Positions 6,145-13,591 of a stretch of DNA of 16,971 nucleotides are shown one piece after another. Origin of the DNA: CAADGU01 sp964581605 (lineage in GTDB: Bacteria > Chloroflexota > Anaerolineae > Promineifilales > Promineifilaceae); assembly GCA_964581605.1 (NCBI GenBank), contig CAZOPF010000116.1:1-16971 (forward strand). Reading direction: 5' to 3'. The position numbers and the translations under genes were made by a program. The notes below the pieces were generated by a model. It saw only the letters and a list, made by a program, of their open reading frames with translations, searched no databases and was not told the origin of the DNA. The number at the start of each line of letters is the position of its first letter. Positions within the stretch are counted from its first letter, which is position 1.

Positions 6145-7326
6145 AGATTGATAGGGAATCAGTTGCCCCACACGGTAATCCGCACTCTGGCTGGCAACAA
6201 CCAGGGCGGCATTGAGCGGTGCGGGCTGGTAGACGGCCAGCCATGCCTGGGTGGGCGTCAGGTGTTGGCACACCGCTACCAGCAGCCAATGGGGAATGCG
6301 GCCGCTGAGGATGACCCCCTTGCCCTCTGGCACCGGCGGTAAGGGAATTCGTTCTGGCTCATCAATATCCAGATATTGGGAGCCGGTGTTCATTTCCAAT
6401 AGAAGAGCGTCCCCACGGGAGACGAGGCGCGTTTGCCAATCGTCCTGGCCGGGCCTATGTGCCCGGCGCGGCAAGACAGGCGGTGTCACCCAACCCAGTT
6501 TGGCATCAAACATGGTGAAGGGTTGAACGTGGGCAGCCAGGGACATTGCGGCGTACACCCAGTTGGCGGAACGGCCGTAGACGGCGATGGGCTGTGCATC
6601 AGGCACCTGCTCTAGCAGGAAGGGTAGGTCGTCCGGCTGCCATTGGCGCTGGGCATGCCCCAACTTATCGGCCAGATGAGGCAGATCAATAAAGGCAACC
6701 CCATCCGGTAGTTGTGATTTATAGAGGGCGGCCAGCGTGCGTTCGGGAAAAGACATGCTGAGGGCTAACTCGTCTATGATTGTTTCAAAAACGGGCCCGT
6801 GAACCTCGGTACCCCGGTGCAAAGCGGAGAGGCTTTGGATGTCCTCACGCTGCTCCTGGGCTTGCAGGCGGTCGGCTTCGTGCCTATCGGATTGAATCAC
6901 CTGGATGACTGGCACTTGTTGGCGATCCATCATGGCCTGCCATTTTTGCAAGTCACGGGCAAATGCGCCGGGATCATCTTCCCGCTCGCCGATAAGGAGA
7001 ATAGCATGGGTGCAGTGGGCAAAAATTTCTTCTTGCTCTGGCGTGGGCTTACCACCCACATCAACCAGAAGTGGCAGAGGACGCCGCTGCAAATAGCCAA
7101 TCACCCGCTGCGTAAATTGCGGCGTAAAGGCACCTTTCACCCGAATGGCGCGCACCTGGTCTTGGGGCATCTGGTAAGCCCAATCCCCTTCACCGTCCGG
7201 GCAGGCGCGCAGGACGTAGTGGCTGATGTGCGCTTCGCGCAGTGCCCGCGTCAGGCTGTAGATCAGCACCGATTTACCGGAGTGTGGCGGCCCGCCGATC
7301 AGGATGGCGGGAAAGTTGTAATTCAT
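6136..7326 (-). CDS. csx3: Csx3-like protein fused to P-loop ATPase; putative cyclic-oligoadenylate ring nuclease
   Basis: The N-terminus is a P-loop domain (GGPPHSGKS at 11-19, RACPDGEGDW, Walker-B-like LLVDVGG about 86-92) of the kind fused to Csx3 in cyanobacteria and related phyla. Two Csx3-like modules follow: AVYGRSANWVYAAM...FDAKLGWV (about 247-279) and VILSGRIPHWLLVAV...LAVYQPAPL...YRVGQLI (about 337-390). Csx3/Crn3 degrades cyclic tetra-adenylate and ends type III signalling. In the second module the DPR-like catalytic triplet reads QPA, while the first keeps an aspartate (D274). The ATG at 7326 is preferred: AAGGAG lies nine bases upstream, whereas the ATG at 7335 directly abuts it. 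The gene is divergent from the CRISPR operon. Confidence 0.75.
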   Translation of the reverse strand: MNYNFPAILIGGPPHSGKSVLIYSLTRALREAHISHYVLRACPDGEGDWAYQMPQDQVRAIRVKGAFTPQFTQRVIGYLQRRPLPLLVDVGGKPTPEQEEIFAHCTHAILLIGEREDDPGAFARDLQKWQAMMDRQQVPVIQVIQSDRHEADRLQAQEQREDIQSLSALHRGTEVHGPVFETIIDELALSMSFPERTLAALYKSQLPDGVAFIDLPHLADKLGHAQRQWQPDDLPFLLEQVPDAQPIAVYGRSANWVYAAMSLAAHVQPFTMFDAKLGWVTPPVLPRRAHRPGQDDWQTRLVSRGDALLLEMNTGSQYLDIDEPERIPLPPVPEGKGVILSGRIPHWLLVAVCQHLTPTQAWLAVYQPAPLNAALVVASQSADYRVGQLIPYQSGN

Positions 7327-7417
7327 CGTTGACATCTCCTTTGGCCTTAGTATAAACTGGCATAGCCAGGTAGATCACTTGCCAATTTTATAAAGTGACA
7401 GCAGAACGCATCTGACC
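7327..7417. promoter_or_regulatory. Divergent promoter region with two inverted repeats
   Basis: This 91-bp gap separates the divergent csx3-like and CARF-HTH genes. A TATACT -10-like hexamer on the minus strand (7349-7354) is followed upstream by a 13-bp palindrome CTGGC-ATA-GCCAG (7357-7369). Toward the CARF gene lies TCACTT-N12-AAGTGA (7375-7398), a 24-bp dyad overlapping TTTATAAAG, a candidate -10 region for the plus strand. LuxR-type HTH proteins bind dyads of about 20 bp. These are therefore candidate operators for the adjacent CARF-HTH protein (inference). Confidence 0.4.
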
Positions 7418-8293
7418 ATGGATTCTACCCGTGAAACCACCTTAGTCGCCACTCTTGGCGGACAACCGCAGGTGGTGACGTTTGCGTTGGATGCATTGCT
7501 GGCGCGGGGGGTGGAGATTACACACCTGCTCGTTATCCACTTTGCTACTGATACCCCTCGATTGCAACAGGCCGTCCACAAAGTCACAGCGGAAATTGGC
7601 GGGCCACACTATCAGGAACGGCCGTTGCGCCTGACGCTGTTCCCCGTGGCTATGGATGCGGATTTATTGGCAGACATTCACGATGAAGCAGATGCGCATA
7701 CGGCCTGGGAAGCGATTAACCGGCTCATTATCAGCCTCAAGGAAGCGCATCACACGCTGCATGTGTGCATCAGCGGCGGCCGCCGTATGTTGGGGCTGAT
7801 GACGATGTCGGCGGCGATGCTGCATTTTGGGCATCAGGACCGGTTGTGGCATATGTATACGCCAGAACCATGGGTTGAACGCAGCCAGGAGGGGGCGCTG
7901 ATGCACCTGCCGCCGGGAAGTGGGTTTGCCCTGATCCAGGTGCCGATGATGCCCTGGGGCAGTTATTTTCCGGTGCTGCGGCAGTTGGCACGGCCGTTGC
8001 CGACAGATGGCGATGTGCTGGCCGGCCCGCGTCGTTTGCTGGATATGGTGGAGCGGGAACGGTGTACGGCCGTGATGCAGCGGTTGACCGGCCGGCAGCG
8101 GGAGGTGCTGTTCGCCTTTGCTGCCGGGCTGCAGCCGCAGCAGGTGGCGGAGAAGCTGGTGATTTCTATCAAAACCGTAGACAGTCACAAGACCGTTATC
8201 CTGGCCGAGTGCCGGAATGCCTGGAACCTGCCAGATGGGGAATGGCTGGATTACCGGTTTTTGGCGGAGAAGTTTGAGGGGGTTGGGGTATGA
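7418..8293 (+). CDS. CARF domain fused to LuxR-type HTH; putative cOA-responsive transcription factor
   Basis: Residues about 8-165 form a CARF-like domain with the paired motifs ATLGGQPQVVTFALDALL (11-28) and CISGGRRMLGLMTMSAAML (117-135), resembling the NE0113-type CARF family. Residues 223-266 (LTGRQREVLFAFAAGL, VAEKLVISIKTVDSHK) match a GerE/LuxR helix-turn-helix. CARF domains bind cyclic oligoadenylate made by Cas10, so the protein should couple that signal to transcription, like Csa3 but with a different DNA-binding module. The CARF may also cleave its ligand, since NE0113 relatives are suspected ring nucleases. No clear ribosome-binding site precedes ATG 7418. It heads the plus-strand operon, 69 bp before the next gene, next to the divergent Csx3-like gene. 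Confidence 0.75.
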   Translation: MDSTRETTLVATLGGQPQVVTFALDALLARGVEITHLLVIHFATDTPRLQQAVHKVTAEIGGPHYQERPLRLTLFPVAMDADLLADIHDEADAHTAWEAINRLIISLKEAHHTLHVCISGGRRMLGLMTMSAAMLHFGHQDRLWHMYTPEPWVERSQEGALMHLPPGSGFALIQVPMMPWGSYFPVLRQLARPLPTDGDVLAGPRRLLDMVERERCTAVMQRLTGRQREVLFAFAAGLQPQQVAEKLVISIKTVDSHKTVILAECRNAWNLPDGEWLDYRFLAEKFEGVGV

Positions 8294-8362
8294 GTGGTAG
8301 GGTGTGTGGGTTGCGGAACGGCCGTGATGTTCCGGCCTTTGAATGACCTGATAGAGGAAAAA

Positions 8363-9616
8363 ATGACAAACGATATACCCCAATGCGACCATCTCATCCT
8401 CCTGGTAGGCGGCAATCCGCTGCCGAATGCGGTGGCGGGGCAATTGCTGGCAGCGCCTGACGCCACGATCTGGCTGCTGCATTCTGATGGGGCGGATGGC
8501 GAACCCAGTACCAAGACTATCGCGGAAAACCTGGAAACATTTTTGCAACAGAAAAATGAACGATGGACAATCAAACTAGAACCCATTCCCAGCACAAACA
8601 AACAGGGTATTGAAAACCGGGTGAGAGAGATTTTGGGGGAGAAGGGGCAGAAGTTGAACGGCCGTGTCGGCCTTCACTACACTGGCGGCACTAAATCCAT
8701 GTCTGTCCACACCTATCGGGTATTGGAACGAGTTCTAAGCAACCGTCAACCCCGGCCTACCTTCTCATACCTCGACCCCCGTCAATTGGCGCTACGCATT
8801 GATGGAGAAGGCACAGACCCGGATCACATCTTTCCATTGATAAAGAACGATACCCTACGGCAGCGCCTGGAAATGTTGCCTGATAACCTAGCTCAATTGC
8901 ATGGATATGGGCGTGCAGTCAGTCGCTCAAATTGGGCTAACCCCGATAATACACCGGGGCTGCTAGCCTTATGCCAGGAAATAGCCAAACTGAACAGCGA
9001 CCCAAACGGTTTCCAGGCATGGCACAAGTGGGTCTACAAAGAGCAGCATAGAGAGCTTCCTACTTCAGAGAAAAATCCAGAATTGAAACCCGTTATTGCA
9101 GCATTTAATACTCTGTGTGGCGTTGCCCAGGCCACATCAGACATGGTGGCTGCCAAATTAATACCTCATGCAACAAGCCCTCGCCTGACAGCCTGCCAGT
9201 CATGGTTTCGCGGAGAATGGCTAGAAGAATACGTGTTTTGGTGTGCCAAACAAGCCAGACACCGACAGATCTATATCATTGAAAAAGGCCTCCATTACAA
9301 GAGACCTGATCGAAACGATGACTTTGATTTAGATATAGTGGTTTTGATGGGATACCAACTATTTGTGATTTCTTGCATAACGACCAACGATAAAGACCGG
9401 GCAAAGGAACATTTGCTTGAAGCATATGTGCGCACTCGTCAACTGGGCGGAGATGAGGCATGTGTTGCCCTGGTTTGCTGTTACAGTGATGCCTCTCGTT
9501 TACAGGCTGAAGTATCAAACGCCTGGGATGCCGCAGGAAAAGTGAAAGTATTTGGTCAAAGCGATCTACAGAAGCTCACGCAATGTTTGGCCGAATGGTT
9601 CCAACAGGGGAATTAA
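8363..9616 (+). CDS. CARF + PD-(D/E)xK-like effector (Can2/Card1-like), nuclease motif altered
   Basis: This is a 417-residue type III accessory protein. The N-terminal CARF domain shows HLILLVGGNPLPNAVAGQLL and the ligand-pocket motif HYTGGTKSMS (105-114), as in DUF1887 proteins. The C-terminal domain has GEWLEEYVFW (284-293), FDLDIVV (321-327) and LGGDEACVALVC. In Can2/Card1-like nucleases the strand after the aspartate reads IECK. Here it is ISCI (336-339), so glutamate and lysine are both absent; K344, K348 and E353 lie just downstream. The ATG at 8363 has GAGG six bases upstream and is preferred to GTG 8294. It lies 14 bp before cas10. It may be an inactive sensor, a nuclease with relocated residues, or a family variant. 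Confidence 0.75.
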   Translation: MTNDIPQCDHLILLVGGNPLPNAVAGQLLAAPDATIWLLHSDGADGEPSTKTIAENLETFLQQKNERWTIKLEPIPSTNKQGIENRVREILGEKGQKLNGRVGLHYTGGTKSMSVHTYRVLERVLSNRQPRPTFSYLDPRQLALRIDGEGTDPDHIFPLIKNDTLRQRLEMLPDNLAQLHGYGRAVSRSNWANPDNTPGLLALCQEIAKLNSDPNGFQAWHKWVYKEQHRELPTSEKNPELKPVIAAFNTLCGVAQATSDMVAAKLIPHATSPRLTACQSWFRGEWLEEYVFWCAKQARHRQIYIIEKGLHYKRPDRNDDFDLDIVVLMGYQLFVISCITTNDKDRAKEHLLEAYVRTRQLGGDEACVALVCCYSDASRLQAEVSNAWDAAGKVKVFGQSDLQKLTQCLAEWFQQGN

Positions 9617-9630
9617 AAGAAGGTGTTTAT

Positions 9631-11283
9631 ATGAGAGAAATGACATTGACACAGTTGGAGGTCAGCGGAATTCAGGATTACATTTTTGGCAGCAACAATC
9701 TGAAGCAAAATATTGGCGCCTCGGAACTGGTAACGCAGGTTACAACTGATTGGGTGATAGAGATACTCAATGAATTGGGAATTGAACACAATGCGATTTG
9801 GGATGAAGCGGAGCAAGCATGGCGATTAAGCACCTGGTCGGAAGATTTTCCAGCGGCGCAAGTTATCTATTGGGGTGGCGGCAATGCTTTGATCCTGTTT
9901 GCCGGGCCGCCACCAGAACGGGCAATACCTTTCGCCAAAGCGTTAACGCGCACGGCCGTTAAAAAGGCCAGAGGATTGTCGCTCATTGTTGGTCACGAAC
10001 GGTTGGATTGGGACTCAGATGCTGTGGCCTCTGTGCATAAACAGGTACGCAGAAGAATTGCAGAGCGCAAGCTAAACCGCCGGCAAAGCGTCCCGTTGCC
10101 AGGGTTAGGGGTGACGGCTAACTGCGTATTTACCGGCTTACCGGCCGTTGGCCTGGACGAAGATAACAGCCTGATTGCCCAAAGTGTGCAGCATAAATAT
10201 CAGGCAACCGAATCAGGGAAAGGTCGGGTGCAGCGTTTGCTCCAGACCGTCAGCGGTGGATTTTCCTTTACGGATGATTTCAACCTGATGGGCGAACGGG
10301 GAGAATCTAGTTACATCGCCGTTATTCATGCGGATGGTAACGGCATGGGTAAGCGTTTTGGGGCGATCGCGGACGCGCACCCATCTGCTACAGACAATGA
10401 CAACTACTGCTGCCAATTACGCCGGTTTAGCGAAGCTGTTCAAGATAAAGCCACATCCGCTTTGCGAGCTATGGTCCAACTATTGGTGAATTCTGTAGAT
10501 CCTAAAAATGGCAAATTTGGCGGCGCGGTTCCTTTTCCCGTTGATCATCATGGCAAGCGAGTGCTACCCTTCCGCCCCATCGTGTTTGGCGGTGACGATG
10601 TTACCTTTGTCAGTGAGGGACGGCTGGGATTGTTCCTGGCTGCTTACTACCTCCGCCATTTGGGTGAAGGAGCGCCTCTTCCTGGTAAAGCAGACGGGGA
10701 AGCGGGAGAACCTTTCTATGCCCGAGCCGGGGTTGCTATTGTTAAATCCCACTATCCTTTTTCCCGCGCCTACGAACTGGCTGACGCGCTGTGCAGTTCG
10801 GCCAAAAAGAAGCTGCCCACGCTTACGCCCCAGGGTGCCGGAATTGCCCTGGATTGGCATTACGCTACCAGCGGCGTTATTCTGTCATTGGGGAAGCTGC
10901 GTGAACGGGAATACCGCTCCTATACCGGCCACAGCTTGTTGATGCGACCAGTTCGTCTCGATGTAACCGCACCACCAACGGGCAGTAAGTATTGGCGTTC
11001 GTGGGATAACTTCGCCGGGGTGACAAGACAATTTCAAGAAAATAGCGATTGGTATAAACACCGAAACAAGATCAAGGCTCTGCGTGAACCACTGCGTCAG
11101 GGAGGCGAAGCGGTACGCCTCTTTCGTAAAAATTATGGTTTGCCCGAACTGCCCAAAATATCAGGACAATCTATGACTGAAACTGGCTGGCACAGTGAGG
11201 ATTGTGGCTATTTTGATGCCATCGAGGCAATGGACTTTTTCGTTGATTTACAGCCCAAAAGCAAACAGGAGAACGTGTTATGA
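9631..11283 (+). CDS. cas10: Cas10, short form without HD domain, GGDD cyclase motif intact
   Basis: This 550-residue large subunit of the type III complex begins directly with the Cas10 signature SGIQDYIFGSNNLKQNIGASELV (split here: SGIQDYIF and NIGASELV), leaving no room for an N-terminal HD nuclease. The palm motifs are IAVIHADGNGMG (D235) and VFGGDDVTFV (GGDD 320-323), which predict ATP conversion to cyclic oligoadenylate. The usual Cys-rich zinc ribbon is reduced: only one Cys is seen in the NCVFTGLPAVG segment. ATG 9631 follows AGGTG by five bases; the frame is open further upstream but without better support. The next gene starts within an ATGA overlap at the end. With no HD domain, target-activated DNA cleavage by Cas10 itself is not expected, so signalling should be the main output. 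Confidence 0.88.
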   Translation: MREMTLTQLEVSGIQDYIFGSNNLKQNIGASELVTQVTTDWVIEILNELGIEHNAIWDEAEQAWRLSTWSEDFPAAQVIYWGGGNALILFAGPPPERAIPFAKALTRTAVKKARGLSLIVGHERLDWDSDAVASVHKQVRRRIAERKLNRRQSVPLPGLGVTANCVFTGLPAVGLDEDNSLIAQSVQHKYQATESGKGRVQRLLQTVSGGFSFTDDFNLMGERGESSYIAVIHADGNGMGKRFGAIADAHPSATDNDNYCCQLRRFSEAVQDKATSALRAMVQLLVNSVDPKNGKFGGAVPFPVDHHGKRVLPFRPIVFGGDDVTFVSEGRLGLFLAAYYLRHLGEGAPLPGKADGEAGEPFYARAGVAIVKSHYPFSRAYELADALCSSAKKKLPTLTPQGAGIALDWHYATSGVILSLGKLREREYRSYTGHSLLMRPVRLDVTAPPTGSKYWRSWDNFAGVTRQFQENSDWYKHRNKIKALREPLRQGGEAVRLFRKNYGLPELPKISGQSMTETGWHSEDCGYFDAIEAMDFFVDLQPKSKQENVL

Positions 11284-12002
11284 CGGATGTGAAGGGGTCT
11301 CTATGGCTCAAACTCGAACTGAAGAGCGATGCTGCATTTGGGCGCGGGGATGGCGTAGCTGGCCTGGTGGACGCAGAAGTACAGCATGATTCCTTTGGTT
11401 TGCCTTATTTAGGTGGCAAGACGCTCAAGGGGTTGTTGGCGGCTGAATGTGCGGAGATTTTGGATGCGCTTTCGCAGGTCAGCCACCCTGATATGTCTGC
11501 CTGGGAAAATGCTGCCCGTTTTTTGTTTGGGTCGCCTGGCAGCCGGGCGGGAGACATTGGCTGCATGATTGTGGGCAATGCGCAGTTGCCTGATGATTTA
11601 CGGCAGAGAATTCAAGCCGATTTTCGGCCTTTGTATGCGATTTCAGAGGGAGCAAAACGTGAACAGGCAATAGGTCATAAGCAGCGGATGAATCTGGAAT
11701 CCTTGACGGCGCTGCGGCGGCAAACGGCCGTTGACGAAACAAGCGGCACGCCCAAGGAAAACACGCTGCGCACCATCCGGGTCATTATACGCGGGGTGAC
11801 GTTCACAGCCCGATTGGACTTTACTGAGCCAATTCCTGACCATGCCCGCTGGTTGCTGGCAGCATGCGTTCAGGCTTTTCACCGGGCAGGAACCAGTCGG
11901 AACCGGGGGTACGGCCGTTTGCGTGCTACCCTTTATAAGACGCCAACAGCCACAGCACCGACAGATTGGTTTACCCAATTCGTCAAGGAGGTGCAGGCAT
12001 GA
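11280..12002 (+). CDS. csm3: Csm3-like Cas7 RAMP (type III backbone subunit)
   Basis: This 240-residue single-RRM RAMP starts in an ATGA overlap with cas10. Family features are GRGDGVAGLVDAEVQHD followed by GLPYLGGKTLKGLLA (about 21-53). D31 is in the place of the Csm3 catalytic aspartate that cuts bound target RNA. The C-terminal glycine-rich loop is NRGYGRLRA. It should polymerise along the crRNA as a backbone unit. The stop overlaps the csx10 start (ATGA). In some III-D variants this subunit is fused to Cas5 and Cas11; here it stands alone. Confidence 0.8.
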   Translation: MTDVKGSLWLKLELKSDAAFGRGDGVAGLVDAEVQHDSFGLPYLGGKTLKGLLAAECAEILDALSQVSHPDMSAWENAARFLFGSPGSRAGDIGCMIVGNAQLPDDLRQRIQADFRPLYAISEGAKREQAIGHKQRMNLESLTALRRQTAVDETSGTPKENTLRTIRVIIRGVTFTARLDFTEPIPDHARWLLAACVQAFHRAGTSRNRGYGRLRATLYKTPTATAPTDWFTQFVKEVQA

Positions 12003-13591
12003 AGGCCGTGACTTTTACTCTACAACTCCAGGAACCGGTATTGACTACTCAGGTGCAGAGTGGAGAGGCCAACAGCGCCATTGCCTACCCATTCATTCCT
12101 GGCAGTATGATTCGCGGGGCACTTGTGGGGCGTTACCTGGCGGTGAACTCCATTAACCTGGGAGAAGACCAGACGGCGCGACAGCTATTTCTGGATGGCA
12201 CAGTTTGTTATCTTAACGCCTACCCGGCCCACCCGGATACGCAAGTTCGCGCTTTGCCCAAACCTTATTCCTGGTTTGTGCCAAAGGACGATGCTGCTGA
12301 CCCAACAATTGAAATCTCTGATTTTGCTTATGTGCAACCCGGTGACGAACCGGTCAAATCTCCGGCCAGTGGCGATTTTGTCTGGCAAGTGGGCGATGCG
12401 GTACAACTAACCTCGCCAGAAATGATTGGTCTGGTACATAACACCAGCGCCGATCCTAATTGCAAAAGTGAAGAAATGAGCCAGGTGTACCGGTATGAGG
12501 CGCTTGCAGTCGGGCAAACGTTTGCCGGGGTCGTGCTATCTGCCAATGAATCGGCGCTAGAAATGATCAAAGCATTGTTGGAAGCTGGCGATTTGCGCCT
12601 GGGTGGATCACATACAGCTGGCTACGGCCGTGTCGCTATCACCCAGGTCACTACAGAGCAAGCGTGGCGTGAATTCACACCTCTGCCGGCTGTTGGGTTT
12701 GAGGGAGAGGCAGATGATGAGGATCGGACCGATGAGGATGAAGAGGTAACAGCTGATTCCGCACCAGAGTATGCCATCATTACCTGCTTAAGCGACCTTA
12801 TCTGGCGTGATGCACAGGGGCAGGTGAGTGACCATCTACTCTCGCCATCGGGCAAAGAGCCAATACGTGCTTACTACCGCCTGCGGCCAGTTGGTGGGTT
12901 CAATCGCAAATGGGGTTTACCCATCTGCCAGTCGTGGGCCATCCAAGCTGGCAGTGTTTTCGTTTTTCCACCTGACTGTTATGCGGAGTTGCAGACATGG
13001 GCGGAACATGGAATCGGCGAGCGACGCGCCGAAGGGTATGGTCGGGTTGCCCTAAACTGGCACAATAAAGCCCAAATTGCGCAAAGCATAGCACCGATAA
13101 TATTACCAGCAGCCAGCAGCATCTCCCTCTCCTCCGAATCCAATAAACTGGCCCAAGAAATGGCCAACCGGCAGTTGCAGGTGTTGGTAGAACAAAGGCT
13201 GATCAATCGCATCCAGGAATTGAGTCAATTTCAAGCATTGCCGCAAACGGCCCATCTGTCGCGGGCGCGGCTGGCGGCGCGGCGCGCCTGGCACAAGGCA
13301 GACTTGCAGGAAATCGTCAGACATTTTAATCAATTATCGCCTACGGCCGTAAAACAATGGGAAAAGGCCAGGCTCAATCAAACCAATTTCAAGAACTGGA
13401 TTTTGCAGGAGATTACACAGGTACAGCAATTTACGCTTGTCAGTGACCTGCCGGAAGTGGCTGGAGTAAAAGCTGATTTTTCGGATATGCGCGATGTAAC
13501 TCTGGCACGTCTCATTGAAGGAGTCTTACGTCAGGCAGTGAAAAAAGCCAAAGCTCGCGCTGAAGGAGGGCAAGATGACCAGATGGAATAA
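11999..13591 (+). CDS. csx10: Csx10, Cas5-like RAMP of type III-D, with helical C-terminal tail
   Basis: This 530-residue protein has two RAMP-like halves. The first carries FIPGSMIRGALVG (about 32-44), CYLNAYP and ALPKPYSW, and the glycine-rich loop GSHTAGYGRV (203-212). An acidic linker (about 236-251) precedes the second, which ends in GERRAEGYGRVALNW (340-354). About 150 residues of predicted helix follow, with little glycine or aromatic content. Csx10 replaces Csm4/Cmr3 at the crRNA 5' handle. No separate small subunit (Cas11/Csm2) gene is visible, so the helical tail could serve as Cas11; this is inference. AAGGAGG lies seven bases before ATG 11999. The last 17 bp overlap the next gene. 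Confidence 0.82.
   Translation: MKAVTFTLQLQEPVLTTQVQSGEANSAIAYPFIPGSMIRGALVGRYLAVNSINLGEDQTARQLFLDGTVCYLNAYPAHPDTQVRALPKPYSWFVPKDDAADPTIEISDFAYVQPGDEPVKSPASGDFVWQVGDAVQLTSPEMIGLVHNTSADPNCKSEEMSQVYRYEALAVGQTFAGVVLSANESALEMIKALLEAGDLRLGGSHTAGYGRVAITQVTTEQAWREFTPLPAVGFEGEADDEDRTDEDEEVTADSAPEYAIITCLSDLIWRDAQGQVSDHLLSPSGKEPIRAYYRLRPVGGFNRKWGLPICQSWAIQAGSVFVFPPDCYAELQTWAEHGIGERRAEGYGRVALNWHNKAQIAQSIAPIILPAASSISLSSESNKLAQEMANRQLQVLVEQRLINRIQELSQFQALPQTAHLSRARLAARRAWHKADLQEIVRHFNQLSPTAVKQWEKARLNQTNFKNWILQEITQVQQFTLVSDLPEVAGVKADFSDMRDVTLARLIEGVLRQAVKKAKARAEGGQDDQME

Noticed and set aside
8294..8362. GTG start giving a 23-residue N-terminal extension to the CARF-nuclease gene
   Set aside because: The extension is Cys/Gly-rich with no family match; ATG 8363 has a better ribosome-binding site and starts just before the CARF strand.
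7664..8548. Long minus-strand frame (294 codons) opposite the CARF genes
   Set aside because: His/Gln/Arg/Pro-rich composition typical of the antisense of GC-rich coding DNA; it covers two confident CARF genes.
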